Below, one piece after another: positions 1-8,500 of a stretch of 15,762 nucleotides of DNA (the first letter of the stretch is position 1; every line of letters starts with the position of its first letter). The DNA lies in assembly GCA_037388885.1 (NCBI GenBank), contig JARRJS010000066.1:1-15762 (forward strand), written 5' to 3'. Source of the DNA: JARRJS01 sp037388885 (lineage in GTDB: Bacteria; Gemmatimonadota; Gemmatimonadetes; Longimicrobiales; RSA9). The notes beneath the pieces are model-generated. The model worked only from the letters and a program-made list of their open reading frames with translations, made no database searches and was not told the DNA's origin. A program made the translations under genes and the position numbers.

Positions 1-1937
1 GCCTCGAAGGCGATCTTCAGGCCCTCGGCCTGGAGCACCTGGCTGAGGTAGACGAAGCGGTCGAAGCTCTGCGGCGGGCGGAACCAACGCGCCATGTAGG
101 CCTGGATGGTCGAGTCGCCCATGGCGTTCTTCTGGTGCGCGTCCATGACCGTCGAGCCCACGGCGCGGTCGCCGGGCTGTGTGAACGACGCGATGGTCGG
201 CAAGGGCGGGTAGGCCTGGAAGCCGAACTCGGACATGAAGCGGGGCAGCAGGGTGCGCAGCGTGTCGAACGGCTGGCCACCCCACCACACGCCCCAGTAG
301 TGGGAGTCGTCGGTGGTCATGGACTCGGGGTGCCCCCAGCCGATGGTGGGTGACGACTCGTGGTAGAACACGCCCGGGTCCAGCGAGTCGACGATGGACG
401 GCAGCAGCTGATCGAACAGCTGCACGTAGCCGGTCCACACGGCGGCGGAGTCGGCGGGCGAGTAGCCCATCTGACGCTGCCAGCCCCAGTTCTCCCAGCC
501 CTCCCGGATCTCGTTGTTGCCGCACCACAGGGCCAGGCTGGGGTGGTTGCGCAGCCGTTTCACCTGCTGCTCCGCCTCCACCCGCACGTTGGCCAGGAAC
601 GACGGCGTGACGGGGTACATGCCGTTGGCGAACATGAAGTCCTGCCAGACCAGGATGCCGTTCTCGTCCGCCAGGTCGTAGAACAGGTTCCGCTCGTAGA
701 TGCCGCCGCCCCAGACCCGCAGCATGTTCATGTGGGAGTCGACGACGTCCCGAAACAGCGCGGCGTAGCGGGCGCGGTCGACGCGCGGCGTGAAGTGGTC
801 CTGCGGGATATAATTGGCGCCCTTCATGAAGACCGGCACACCGTTCACCCGGACGTAGAAGCTGCGGCCGATGCTGTCGGGCCGATTCACCACCTCCAGG
901 GTGCGCAGCCCGATGTGGCGGCTGAGCGTGTCGCGCGCGCCGGCCGCCTGGATGTCCGCGATGACCGTATAGAGTGGGTGCGGCCCCAGGCCGTTGGGCC
1001 ACCAGCGCTTCGGACGGGGGATGGCGAAGTCGAGGGCGACGTCGTTGTCGCCGGGCTCGAGGTGCACGCTTCGCTGCACCTTCGGGAACGCGTGATCCGG
1101 GCTGCGCACGACGAGGGTGCCGTCCGTCGTCGTGTCCGCCTGCACGGTGACGTGGGCGGTGAGCGTGGCGAGGGTATCGGTGAGCGTGTTCTGCCGGATG
1201 AACGCATCCCGCAGCACGACGCCGCTCCAGGCGCGCACCAGCACGGGCCGCCAGACGCCGGCGGTGACGAAGCGCGGGCCCCAGTCCCAGCCGTAGTGGT
1301 ACGCCGCCTTGCGGGTGAACACGCGGGTGCCATGCGGGTCGTTGCCGGCGGGCAGCCTGTAGGGGAACGCCGCCGCCATGCTGTCCTCCCGCGGGATGGG
1401 CGAGTGGAACACGATATCCAGGCGGTTGGAGCCCGGGCGCACCTGCTTCGTGACGTCGACCGTCCAGGTACGGAACATGTTGTCGGCGCGAAGCACAGGC
1501 CGGCCGTTGAGGCGCACGTCCGCGTAGGTGTCCAGGCCGCCGAATCGCAGCTCGAAATGGCGGTGGCGGAAGACGAACGACGGGATGCCGAACGTCGTGG
1601 CGTACTCCCAGTCCCGCCGCCCGATCCACTGCAGCTTCGACTCGTTGGTGCCGTAGAACGGGTCGGGGATGACCGAGTCAGCCAGCAGGTCCATGTGGAC
1701 GGTGCCGGGGACGTGGGCAGGGCGCCAGGTGGTGTCGGGGGCAGGGCCGGCGGTGTCCTGCGCGAGCTGCCCGGTGTCAGGGGCGGCGCCTCCCGTGGCC
1801 GGCGTCCCGACCTCCCGGAAATGCCAGCCGCCGTTGAGCTCGAGGACGGCCGGGCCCTCCGACACGTATCGGCCGCAGGAGAGCGCCGTTGTGCCGGCAA
1901 GAAGCAGGAGCAGGCTGGTCGGGAGCAGTCTGGTCAT
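1..1937 (-). CDS. Beta-mannosidase, glycoside hydrolase family 2 (C-terminus beyond left edge)
   Basis: Exo-acting hydrolase expected to remove terminal beta-mannose from the non-reducing ends of mannan or manno-oligosaccharides outside the cytoplasm. The frame is open from ATG at 1937 to the window edge, giving 645 residues; bacterial beta-mannosidases are usually about 850, so roughly 200 C-terminal residues are missing. Residues 1-20 form a signal peptide ending in ALSC, an imperfect lipobox with Cys21. Residues about 30-235 are the sugar-binding jelly roll with the mannosidase motif WDWGP (217-221). An Ig-like domain follows, then a TIM barrel from about 357. WCGNNE gives the acid/base Glu476 and MSEFGFQ the nucleophile Glu570; their spacing fits GH2 mannosidases. 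The barrel continues with a QAEGLK segment typical of the family. No clear Shine-Dalgarno precedes the ATG; the start is chosen from the signal peptide. It is divergent from the GH3 gene. The family is secure, the substrate less so. Confidence 0.9.
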   Translation of the reverse strand, partial: MTRLLPTSLLLLLAGTTALSCGRYVSEGPAVLELNGGWHFREVGTPATGGAAPDTGQLAQDTAGPAPDTTWRPAHVPGTVHMDLLADSVIPDPFYGTNESKLQWIGRRDWEYATTFGIPSFVFRHRHFELRFGGLDTYADVRLNGRPVLRADNMFRTWTVDVTKQVRPGSNRLDIVFHSPIPREDSMAAAFPYRLPAGNDPHGTRVFTRKAAYHYGWDWGPRFVTAGVWRPVLVRAWSGVVLRDAFIRQNTLTDTLATLTAHVTVQADTTTDGTLVVRSPDHAFPKVQRSVHLEPGDNDVALDFAIPRPKRWWPNGLGPHPLYTVIADIQAAGARDTLSRHIGLRTLEVVNRPDSIGRSFYVRVNGVPVFMKGANYIPQDHFTPRVDRARYAALFRDVVDSHMNMLRVWGGGIYERNLFYDLADENGILVWQDFMFANGMYPVTPSFLANVRVEAEQQVKRLRNHPSLALWCGNNEIREGWENWGWQRQMGYSPADSAAVWTGYVQLFDQLLPSIVDSLDPGVFYHESSPTIGWGHPESMTTDDSHYWGVWWGGQPFDTLRTLLPRFMSEFGFQAYPPLPTIASFTQPGDRAVGSTVMDAHQKNAMGDSTIQAYMARWFRPPQSFDRFVYLSQVLQAEGLKIAFE

Positions 1938-2307
1938 GCAACATGATGGGAGAGAGGGCTCTGTTGGCGCTAGTCGCGAATGCGGGCAGGCGAACCGACA
2001 TGCCCGGAAGAAGCTCACCGCGGAGAACGCAGAGGACGCGGAGGGTTTTTTGGCGCGGGGATTTCCCGGGGTGAGTCAGGTAGACGGGATGTCGAACATT
2101 TTCTTTTCTTTTGGGGGTTGTCGTGCTGGTGGGTGGTATTTCCGCAGGAAAGTGGATCGGGAAACGCAAAACACGGAGCCGGCTCACCCTGCGCGGCCGG
2201 CATTCTCCGGACACGCTCATTCACCGGGACTCTGTGCCCTCTGCGTTCTCTGCGTTTTCCGCGGTAAAATGTCGTTGATTTCCTCAACTGTGCGCTGAGG
2301 CCATCAC
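1938..2307. other. Divergent intergenic region between GH2 and GH3
   Basis: This 370-bp gap must hold the promoters of both flanking genes. Most of it (1966-2265) is the repeat element described separately. I see no sigma-70-like promoter with good spacing on either strand. GAGG at 2297-2300 lies 7 nt before the GH3 ATG and acts as its ribosome-binding site. Open frames across the gap read through the repeat arms and are not credible genes. Confidence 0.7.
1966..2265 (+). repeat. Intergenic inverted-repeat element, copy 1
   Basis: Four parts can be seen. Box A is at 1966-1992, with core CTAGTCGCGAATG. The left arm is at 2017-2045, three 9-nt units resembling AACGCAGAG. Box B (CGGGATGTCG) is at 2085-2094 and box C (CCGGCATTCTCCGGAC) at 2197-2212. 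The right arm at 2237-2265 is the reverse complement of the left arm at 26 of 29 positions. All three differences are G in the left arm opposite T in the right, so a plus-strand RNA could pair along all 29 positions using G-U wobbles. A poly-T run follows the left arm. The element ends 42 nt before the GH3 start. Copy 2 (5189-5465) has the same boxes in the same order. I infer a repeat family; its mobility and function are unknown. Confidence 0.75.
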
Positions 2308-5070
2308 ATGCTCGGAAGACAGAGCGCAATCACTGTCCTGGCGCTGATCGTGCTGGCCCTGGCCGCGTGCGCAGAGAAACCCGCCTACGAGGACCCCTCC
2401 CTCCCCATTGACGTGCGCGCCCATGACCTGCTCACCCGAATGACCCTTGAAGAGAAGGTCTCCCAGACGCGCTACGATGCGCCGGCGATCCCGCGGCTGG
2501 GCATCCCGGCATACAACTGGTGGAGCGAGGCGCTACACGGGGTGGCGCGGGCGGGCAAGGCGACGGTGTTCCCGCAGGCCATCGGCCTCGCGGCTACGTT
2601 CGACGACTCCCTCATGCACAGTGTCGCGACGGCCATCTCCGACGAAGCCCGGGCCAAGCACGCGGCGTTCGTGCGGCGCGGACGTCGTGACATCTACCAG
2701 GGCCTAACGTTCTTCTCGCCCAACATCAACATCTTCCGGGACCCGCGCTGGGGCCGGGGGCAGGAGACGTACGGCGAGGACCCGATGCTGACGTCGCGCA
2801 TGGGTGTGGCGTTCGTGCGGGGCATGCAGGGCGACGACCCCCACTGGCTCAAGACGCTGGCCACGGCGAAGCACTACGCAGTGCACGACGGGCCCGAGCC
2901 GGCGCGCCACTCCATGAGCATGGACCCGAGCGAGCAGGACCTGTGGTCCACGTACCTGCCGGCGTTCGAGAGCACCGTGCACGCGGGCGCGGCCTCGGTC
3001 ATGTGCGCCTACAGCGCGTTCCGGGGCACGCCGGACTGCGCCAGCGACGTGCTGCTGGACACGATTCTGCGCGGGCGCATGGGGTTCGGCGGCTACGTCG
3101 TGAGCGACTGCTGGGCGCTGAACGACTTCTTCAAGCAGCACCACTTCACCGACTCGCAGGTGAAGGCCGCCGCGCTGGCGCTCAAGGCCGGCACGGACCT
3201 GAACTGCGGCGACTCGTACCCGAAGCTCGTGGACGTGGTGAACCAGGGGCTGGCCACCGAGGCGGAGGTGGACACGGCGGTGCTGCGGCTGCTCAAGGCG
3301 CGGCTGCGGCTGGGGCTGTTCGCGGACTCCGGCGTCGTGCCCTGGGACACGATCCCCTACGACGTCGTCGCCTCGCCCGCGCATCGCGCGCTGGCGCTCC
3401 GGGCCGCCCGCGAGTCCATCGTGCTGCTCAAGAACGACGGCGTGCTGCCGCTGTCGAAATCGCTCGGCACGGTGGCCGTGATCGGGCCGGACGCCCGGGC
3501 GTACGACGTGCTGGTGGGCGAGTACAACGGGACGCCGGTGGCGTGGAGCTATCCGGTGAAGGGCATCCGGAAAGTACTGGCGCCCTCTGGAGGGCGGGTG
3601 GTGTATGCGGTCGGGAGCGAGTTGGCGGATGGTGTGAAGCGGCTTATTCGGATTCCTGCCGATCGGTTGGCGCCCTCAGGTGACGGGGAGACGGGGAGAC
3701 AGGGAGACAGGGGGACGGCCGGTGGACGGCGGGATTCCGGCGTACGTCAGCCTTCCGGAGGGCCGCCCGCTTCCGGGACGGGGTCGGCGCCCGGCGTACG
3801 TTCCAGCGGCCTGCGCGGCCAGTATTTCGACAACATCGACTTCACCGGCGCGCCTGCCTTCACGCGCGTGGACAGCGTCATCGACTTCACGTGGCTGGAC
3901 GACACGCCGGTGACGGGGCTGCTGGCGGACAGCTTCGCGGTGCGGTGGACGGGTCGGCTGACTGCGCCGGTGAGCGGCGTGTACCGCATCGGCTTCACGG
4001 CCATGAACCGGGCGAAGGTATGGTTCCAGGACTCGCTGCGGCTGGACTACGCGGATCGTCACGTGCCGCAGAAGCGGACGTTCGACGTGCGGCTGGAGGC
4101 CGACCGGTCGTACCTCATCGGAATCGACTACTCCAACTACGGACCCAACCCGGAAGCGCACCTGGTGTGGGCGGTGCCGGGTCGCAACCTGGCGGGCGAG
4201 GCGCTCGCGGCGGCGCGCCAGGCGGACGCCGTCGTGTTGGTGCTGGGCCTGTCTCCGTCGCTGGTGGGCGAGGAGAACGACGTCGAGCTGCCGGGCTTCA
4301 ACCACGGCGACCGCACGATCCTGGGGCTGCCCGCGCCGCAGCAGGCATTGCTGGAGAAGGTGGCGGCGCTCGGCAAGCCGACGGTGCTGGTGCTCATGTC
4401 GGGCAGCGCGCTGGCGGTGCCGTGGGCGGCCGAGCACGTGGACGCTATCGTGCAGGCGTGGTACCCGGGCGAGGCGGGGGGTGAGGCGCTGGCGGACATG
4501 CTGTTCGGGGACGTGAATCCGAGCGGGCGGCTGCCGGTCACGGTCTATCGGTCGGTGAAGGACCTGCCGCCGTTCCGGGACTACGACATGGACGGCCGGA
4601 CGTACCGGTACTTCGAGGGCGCGCCGCTGTACCCGTTCGGCTACGGATTGAGCTACACGACCTTCGCGTACGCCAACCTGCGGGTGCCGGCGCAACTCAA
4701 TGGTGGGGCCGGCGATGGCGCTGCGGCGGCCGGCGGCACGGCGACCGACAGCGTAGTGGTGGACGTGACCAACACAGGCGAGCGCGCGGGCGACGAAGTG
4801 GTCCAACTCTACGTCGCGCATCCCGATGCGCGGTTTCGCGTGCCGATCCGGGCGTTGAAGGACTTCAAACGCATCCACCTGGCGGCTGGTGAGACCCGGA
4901 CAGTGCGGTTCGCGCTGGACGCGGCGGCGCTGAGTGTGGTGGACCCGGAGGGGAAGACGGTGCTGCTGCCGGGAGCCGTGACCATCTCGGTGGGCGGGGA
5001 GCAACCGGGGCAGGCGGTGCGGGCCGCGACGACGGGCGTAGTGAGCCGGACGGTGCGGATCTCCCCGTGA
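2308..5070 (+). CDS. GH3 glycoside hydrolase lipoprotein with inserted PA14 domain (beta-xylosidase/beta-glucosidase type)
   Basis: Exo-acting beta-glycosidase of 920 residues, expected to release terminal xylose or glucose from oligosaccharides. Residues 1-20 are a lipoprotein signal with a canonical LAAC lipobox (Cys21), so it should be membrane-anchored and extracytoplasmic. The GH3 barrel occupies about 30-350 with GRGQETYGEDP, a KHYAVHDGPE segment and SDCWA, in which Asp267 is the nucleophile. The alpha/beta sandwich starts near 370. It is interrupted by a low-complexity linker (about 458-500) and a PA14 domain (about 501-625, from GLRGQYFDN), which in this family contacts the sugar. The sandwich resumes with GEENDVELPG; Glu655 or Glu656 is the likely acid/base. 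A fibronectin-III-like domain with PIRALKDFKRI closes the protein. GAGG 7 nt upstream supports the start. The SDCWA form and overall pattern resemble xylan 1,4-beta-xylosidases, but PA14-bearing GH3 enzymes include glucosidases, so the substrate is inferred. Confidence 0.93.
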   Translation: MLGRQSAITVLALIVLALAACAEKPAYEDPSLPIDVRAHDLLTRMTLEEKVSQTRYDAPAIPRLGIPAYNWWSEALHGVARAGKATVFPQAIGLAATFDDSLMHSVATAISDEARAKHAAFVRRGRRDIYQGLTFFSPNINIFRDPRWGRGQETYGEDPMLTSRMGVAFVRGMQGDDPHWLKTLATAKHYAVHDGPEPARHSMSMDPSEQDLWSTYLPAFESTVHAGAASVMCAYSAFRGTPDCASDVLLDTILRGRMGFGGYVVSDCWALNDFFKQHHFTDSQVKAAALALKAGTDLNCGDSYPKLVDVVNQGLATEAEVDTAVLRLLKARLRLGLFADSGVVPWDTIPYDVVASPAHRALALRAARESIVLLKNDGVLPLSKSLGTVAVIGPDARAYDVLVGEYNGTPVAWSYPVKGIRKVLAPSGGRVVYAVGSELADGVKRLIRIPADRLAPSGDGETGRQGDRGTAGGRRDSGVRQPSGGPPASGTGSAPGVRSSGLRGQYFDNIDFTGAPAFTRVDSVIDFTWLDDTPVTGLLADSFAVRWTGRLTAPVSGVYRIGFTAMNRAKVWFQDSLRLDYADRHVPQKRTFDVRLEADRSYLIGIDYSNYGPNPEAHLVWAVPGRNLAGEALAAARQADAVVLVLGLSPSLVGEENDVELPGFNHGDRTILGLPAPQQALLEKVAALGKPTVLVLMSGSALAVPWAAEHVDAIVQAWYPGEAGGEALADMLFGDVNPSGRLPVTVYRSVKDLPPFRDYDMDGRTYRYFEGAPLYPFGYGLSYTTFAYANLRVPAQLNGGAGDGAAAAGGTATDSVVVDVTNTGERAGDEVVQLYVAHPDARFRVPIRALKDFKRIHLAAGETRTVRFALDAAALSVVDPEGKTVLLPGAVTISVGGEQPGQAVRAATTGVVSRTVRISP
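3682..3718 (+). repeat. 8-nt tandem repeat inside the GH3 coding sequence
   Basis: Four units of GACRGGGR (starting at 3682, 3690, 3698 and 3706) are followed by a partial GACGG. The period is not a multiple of three, so the units are read in shifting frames, as Asp-Gly-Glu-Thr-Gly-Arg-Gln-Gly-Asp-Arg (residues 459-468). The array sits in the linker just before the PA14 insert, where a surface loop would tolerate it. The frame is kept through the array. Confidence 0.85.
3735..3806 (+). repeat. 18-nt degenerate tandem repeat inside the GH3 coding sequence
   Basis: CCGG recurs every 18 nt at 3737, 3755, 3773 and 3791, and the first three units begin TTCCGG. The first and fourth units share CCGGCGTACGT exactly. 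The repeat equals six codons and encodes four hexapeptides beginning Ser-Gly or Pro-Gly (residues 477-500). It directly follows the 8-nt array and ends at the PA14 domain boundary, so it lengthens the flexible linker. Confidence 0.75.
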
Positions 5071-5188
5071 GAACACGCAACGATGACCGAGGTTCCTGCC
5101 ATAGTCGAGGGATGGGTGCTGAACCTGACCATGGCGATTCCTTGGCTCGGCTTCGCTGAACCTGGCCCGCTACCTGCGGTGGGCGGTG

Positions 5189-5465
5189 GGCGCTAATCGC
5201 GAATGACGGGCAGGCGTTCGAGGTCAAAGGCTTGACACGGAGATCACGGAAGAACGGAGAACACGGAAAACCGCGAAGAGTTGAAAAAGACCGTCACCCG
5301 CCGTCGGTGTCCGTGACGCGCCGGGATGTCGGCCCGAACCCCACGATCCCCGGATACGCAAAACCAGAATGATCGAATCTGTCAGAGACCAGACGGCGGC
5401 CCTGCCCGGAATCCTTCCGGACCGGCGACGCTCGGTGTCTTCCGTTCTTCCGTGTCTTCCGTTTC
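5189..5465 (+). repeat. Intergenic inverted-repeat element, copy 2
   Basis: Box A is at 5189-5216, with core CTAATCGCGAATG. Over 28 positions it differs from copy 1 by one substitution and one inserted A. The left arm is at 5234-5266, in roughly 9-nt units resembling ACGGAGAAC. Box B (CGGGATGTCG, identical to copy 1) is at 5322-5331 and box C (CCGGAATCCTTCCGGAC) at 5406-5422. The right arm at 5433-5465 is the reverse complement of the left arm at 27 of 33 positions, including a perfect 14-bp core (5245-5258 with 5441-5454). The arm sequence is not that of copy 1, although the period and layout are. It ends 91 nt before the propeller gene start. Confidence 0.72.
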
Positions 5466-5482
5466 ATGATGTTTCCGTTCCC

Positions 5483-5501
5483 GTACCTGTACCTGTTACC
5501 T
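5483..5501 (+). repeat. Short GTACCT tandem repeat
   Basis: Two perfect GTACCT units are followed by GTTACCT, immediately to the right of repeat element copy 2. It may be the outer edge of that element or an unrelated slippage tract. Copy 1 has no equivalent. Confidence 0.6.
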
Positions 5502-5556
5502 GTGTCCGCAGGCGTGATCACGGCCGCCGGTCCACGCTGCCCCCCGAGATGACCTC

Positions 5557-8500
5557 ATGACCGAAAATACCTCGCGCGCTTCGCTCGTTCTGCTCCTCGG
5601 CGCTTCCGCCGCTTTGATCCTGACGGCGGAGCCGGCACGCGCCCAGTCCCCGGACACCCCCACGCCCCCCACCCCCGCCGCCTGGCGCTTCGTGGGTCCG
5701 TACCGTGCGGGGTGGGCCACGGTGGCCGCGGGCATCCCGGACCAGCCCAACACGTACTACTTCGGCGGCGCGGGCGGCGGGGTGTGGAAGACGACGGACG
5801 CGGGGCGCACCTGGCAGGGGCTGATGCAGCACCAGACGTCCTCGGCCATCGGGGCCCTGGCCATCGCGCCGTCGAACCCCAACGTGATCTACGTGGGCAC
5901 CGGTCAGGTGGCGGCGCGCTACGACATCATGGCGGGCGACGGCGTGTACCGATCGGACGACGGCGGCCAGACCTGGAAGAACGTCGGGCTGGACGCGACC
6001 CGCCACGTCGGCGCCATCCTCATCGACCCGAAGGACCCGCAGCGCGTGCTGGTGGCGGCGCTGGGCCACGTGTTCGGGCCGAACCCGGAGCGCGGCGTGT
6101 ACCTGACGACGGACGGCGGCGCGCACTGGCAGCACGTGCTGGCGCTGGGTGACACGGTGGGCGCGGTGGACCTGGCGTGGGACCCGGAGCACCCCAGCGT
6201 CGTGTACGCGGCCGCGTGGCAGATGCACATGCACCCGTGGCTGGACTACTTCCAGCCGCAGGCGGGTCCCGGCTCGGGCGTCTACAAGTCCACGGACGAG
6301 GGCGTGCACTGGCAGCGGCTGGAGGGCCACGGCTTCCCGCAGGGCATGGTGGGCCGCATCGGGCTGGGCGTGGCGCGCGGCTCGGCGGGCCGCATCGTCT
6401 ACGCGACTGTCGCCATCGAGGGCACACTGTCCAGCCTGACGGGCCCGGCCGGCAAGACGGGCATCTACAGCTCGCACGACGGTGGCGCGACGTGGACGCA
6501 GACCAACGACGACGCGGCTCTGGGCAGCAGCTACTTCGGCCGCGTGACCGTCGCGCCGGACGACTCGGCCACGATCTACATGACCGGGCAGTCCATCCGC
6601 GTGTCCCACGACGGCGGGCACACGTTCACGGTGTTCAAGGGCTCGCCGGGCGGCGACGACTACCACGACATCTGGATCAACCCGAAAGATCCGACGCACA
6701 TCATCGCCGGGGCGGACCAGGGCGCGGCCGTGACGCTGAACGGCGGCAAGGCGTGGTCGAGCTGGTACAACCAGCCGACGGGGCAGCTCTACCACCTGGG
6801 CGTGGACGACCGCTTCCCGTACCACATCTACAGCGGCCAGCAGGACAACGGTACGGTGGAGCTGGTGAGCCGCGGGCCGTACGGCGTCATCGACGAGCGG
6901 GACTGGCACCCGGTGGGCGGCGACGAGCGGGACGACATGCTGCCCAAACCGGGCGACCCGGAGCTGGTGTTCGGCAGCGGGCTGGGCGGGCACACGTCGC
7001 GCTTCCAGGAATCGACGCGGCAGTCGGCGGAGATCTCGCCCTGGCCGGTGTCCAGCTACGGCGCACGGCCCACGACCGTGAAGTACCGCTACACCTGGAT
7101 CACGCCGCTGGTCTTCTCGCCCTTCCCACCCCACGCGCTGTTCATGGGCTCGCAGGTGCTGTTTAAGACCACGGACAACGGGGACCATTGGCAGGTGATC
7201 AGCCCGGACCTGAGCGGTGCGAAGAAGGGCGCGAAGGACTGCCAGGACCCGAACCTCGAAGGCGCGCGGGATTGCGGTTTCGGCGTAATCTACGACATCG
7301 CGCCCTCGCCGCTGTCCAAGGGTCTGATCTGGGTCGGCACCGACGACGGCCTCATCCAGGTCACCCACGACGACGGCGGCCACTGGACGAACGTGACGCC
7401 GCCGGACATCCCGACCTGGGCCCGCATCAACGACGTGGAGCCGTCGCCGTTCGACAGCAGCATCGCTTACGTCGCCGTGGACCTGCACCGGCTGGACCGG
7501 TTCGAACCCATGGCGCTGCGCACCACCGACGGCGGCCAGACCTGGCAGCGCATCGACTACGGATTGCCGAAGGACCAGTACGTGAGCGTCGTGCGCGTGG
7601 ACCCGGTGAAGCCGGGGCTGCTGTACGCCGGCACCAACCGCGGCGTGTACGTCTCGCTGGACGACGGCGCCAACTGGCAGTCGCTGTCGAAGGGCTTTCC
7701 GACGACGTGGGTGCGCGACATCCGCGTGCACGGCAACGACCTGATCGTCGCCACGCAGGGCCGCGGCATCTGGGTCCTGGACGACGTGTCGTCGCTGCGG
7801 CAGATGTCCGACGAAATCACTGACGAGGATGCGCACCTGTTCGACCCGGCCACCACCATCCGGCTGCGGGAGAGCGAGAACAAGGACACGCCCTGGCCGC
7901 CGTCCACGCCCGTGGCCCAGAACCCGCCCACCGGCGCCGTCATCGACTACTGGCTGCGCACTGACGCGCAGGGCCCCGTGACGCTCACGATCCGGGACGC
8001 CGCGGGGACGCTTGTGCGGAAGTTCTCCAGCGACGAGAAGCCCGAACACCTGCCCGCCAACCGCTACTTCCAGAAAGGCTGGTTGGGCACGCCGCAGACG
8101 CTGTCGGCGAGCGCCGGGCTGCACCGGTTCGTGTGGGACCTGCGCTACCCGCGGCCGAAGGCGCTGTCGTACAGTTACTCCATCGCGGCTATCTGGCAGA
8201 AGCACACGCCGCTGGAGCCCCGGGGGCCGCTGGTGCTGCCCGGGAAGTACACGGTGACGCTGGAAGCGAACGGACAGACGAAGGAGGCAGCGCTCACGGT
8301 GAAGCTGGACCCGCGGGTGGATGTGTCGGACACGGCGCTACAGGAGCAGCTCTCCTTCACGCAGGCCGTGGACTCCACCATGGAGCGCGCTGTGGCGGCA
8401 CACGAAATGGTGGCGCAGCGGCTCAAGGCGCACACGAGCGGGCGAACCGCGGACCGGCTGCGGGCGCTGAACGCCGGCGACCCGGGGTTCGCGACCATCG

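Larger units (their letters stand above)
5071..5556. other. Intergenic region between GH3 and the BNR-propeller gene
   Basis: This 486-bp gap has no credible gene. From left to right it holds a direct repeat GCTGAACCTG (5118-5127 and 5155-5164), repeat element copy 2 (5189-5465) and a short GTACCT array (5483-5501). I see no clear intrinsic terminator after GH3 and no well-spaced promoter before the propeller gene. A perfect TTGACA at 5232-5237 has no matching -10 and overlaps the repeat arm. CCGAG at 5545-5549 is the best candidate ribosome-binding site for the start at 5557. Confidence 0.65.

Noticed and set aside
360..1946. Plus-strand open frame of 528 codons antisense to the GH2 gene
   Set aside because: The translation is rich in Arg, His, Val and Asp with no domain pattern. 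It mirrors the GC-rich third positions of the true beta-mannosidase, which has intact catalytic motifs on the other strand.
2017..2265. CRISPR-like array
   Set aside because: The 9-nt units are contiguous and arranged as two inverted arms with one long spacer. There are no regular repeats of 25-35 nt with unique spacers and no cas genes.
1669..2298. Plus-strand open frame of 209 codons running through the divergent gap
   Set aside because: It begins antisense to GH2 and then reads the repeat arms as AENAEDAEG-type and LCALCVLC-type peptides, which are repeat translations rather than a gene.
3582..3595. GCCCTC-TG-GAGGGC palindrome in the GH3 gene as a regulatory hairpin
   Set aside because: It has a 2-nt loop inside a coding region, with no T-run or associated signal. 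It is best explained by chance in GC-rich DNA.
3676..5076. Minus-strand open frame of 466 codons across the GH3 gene
   Set aside because: Same shadow composition; the GH3 frame continues intact through PA14 and the fibronectin-like domain.
5232..5237. Perfect TTGACA as a -35 box for the propeller gene
   Set aside because: No -10-like hexamer lies 15-19 nt downstream (that region is the ACGGA-rich arm), and the site overlaps the start of the repeat arm.
5518..8205. Minus-strand open frame of 895 codons across the propeller gene
   Set aside because: It has low-complexity Arg/Val/His/Ala composition and no signal peptide or motif. The plus strand encodes ten regularly spaced Asp-boxes, so this is a GC-driven shadow.
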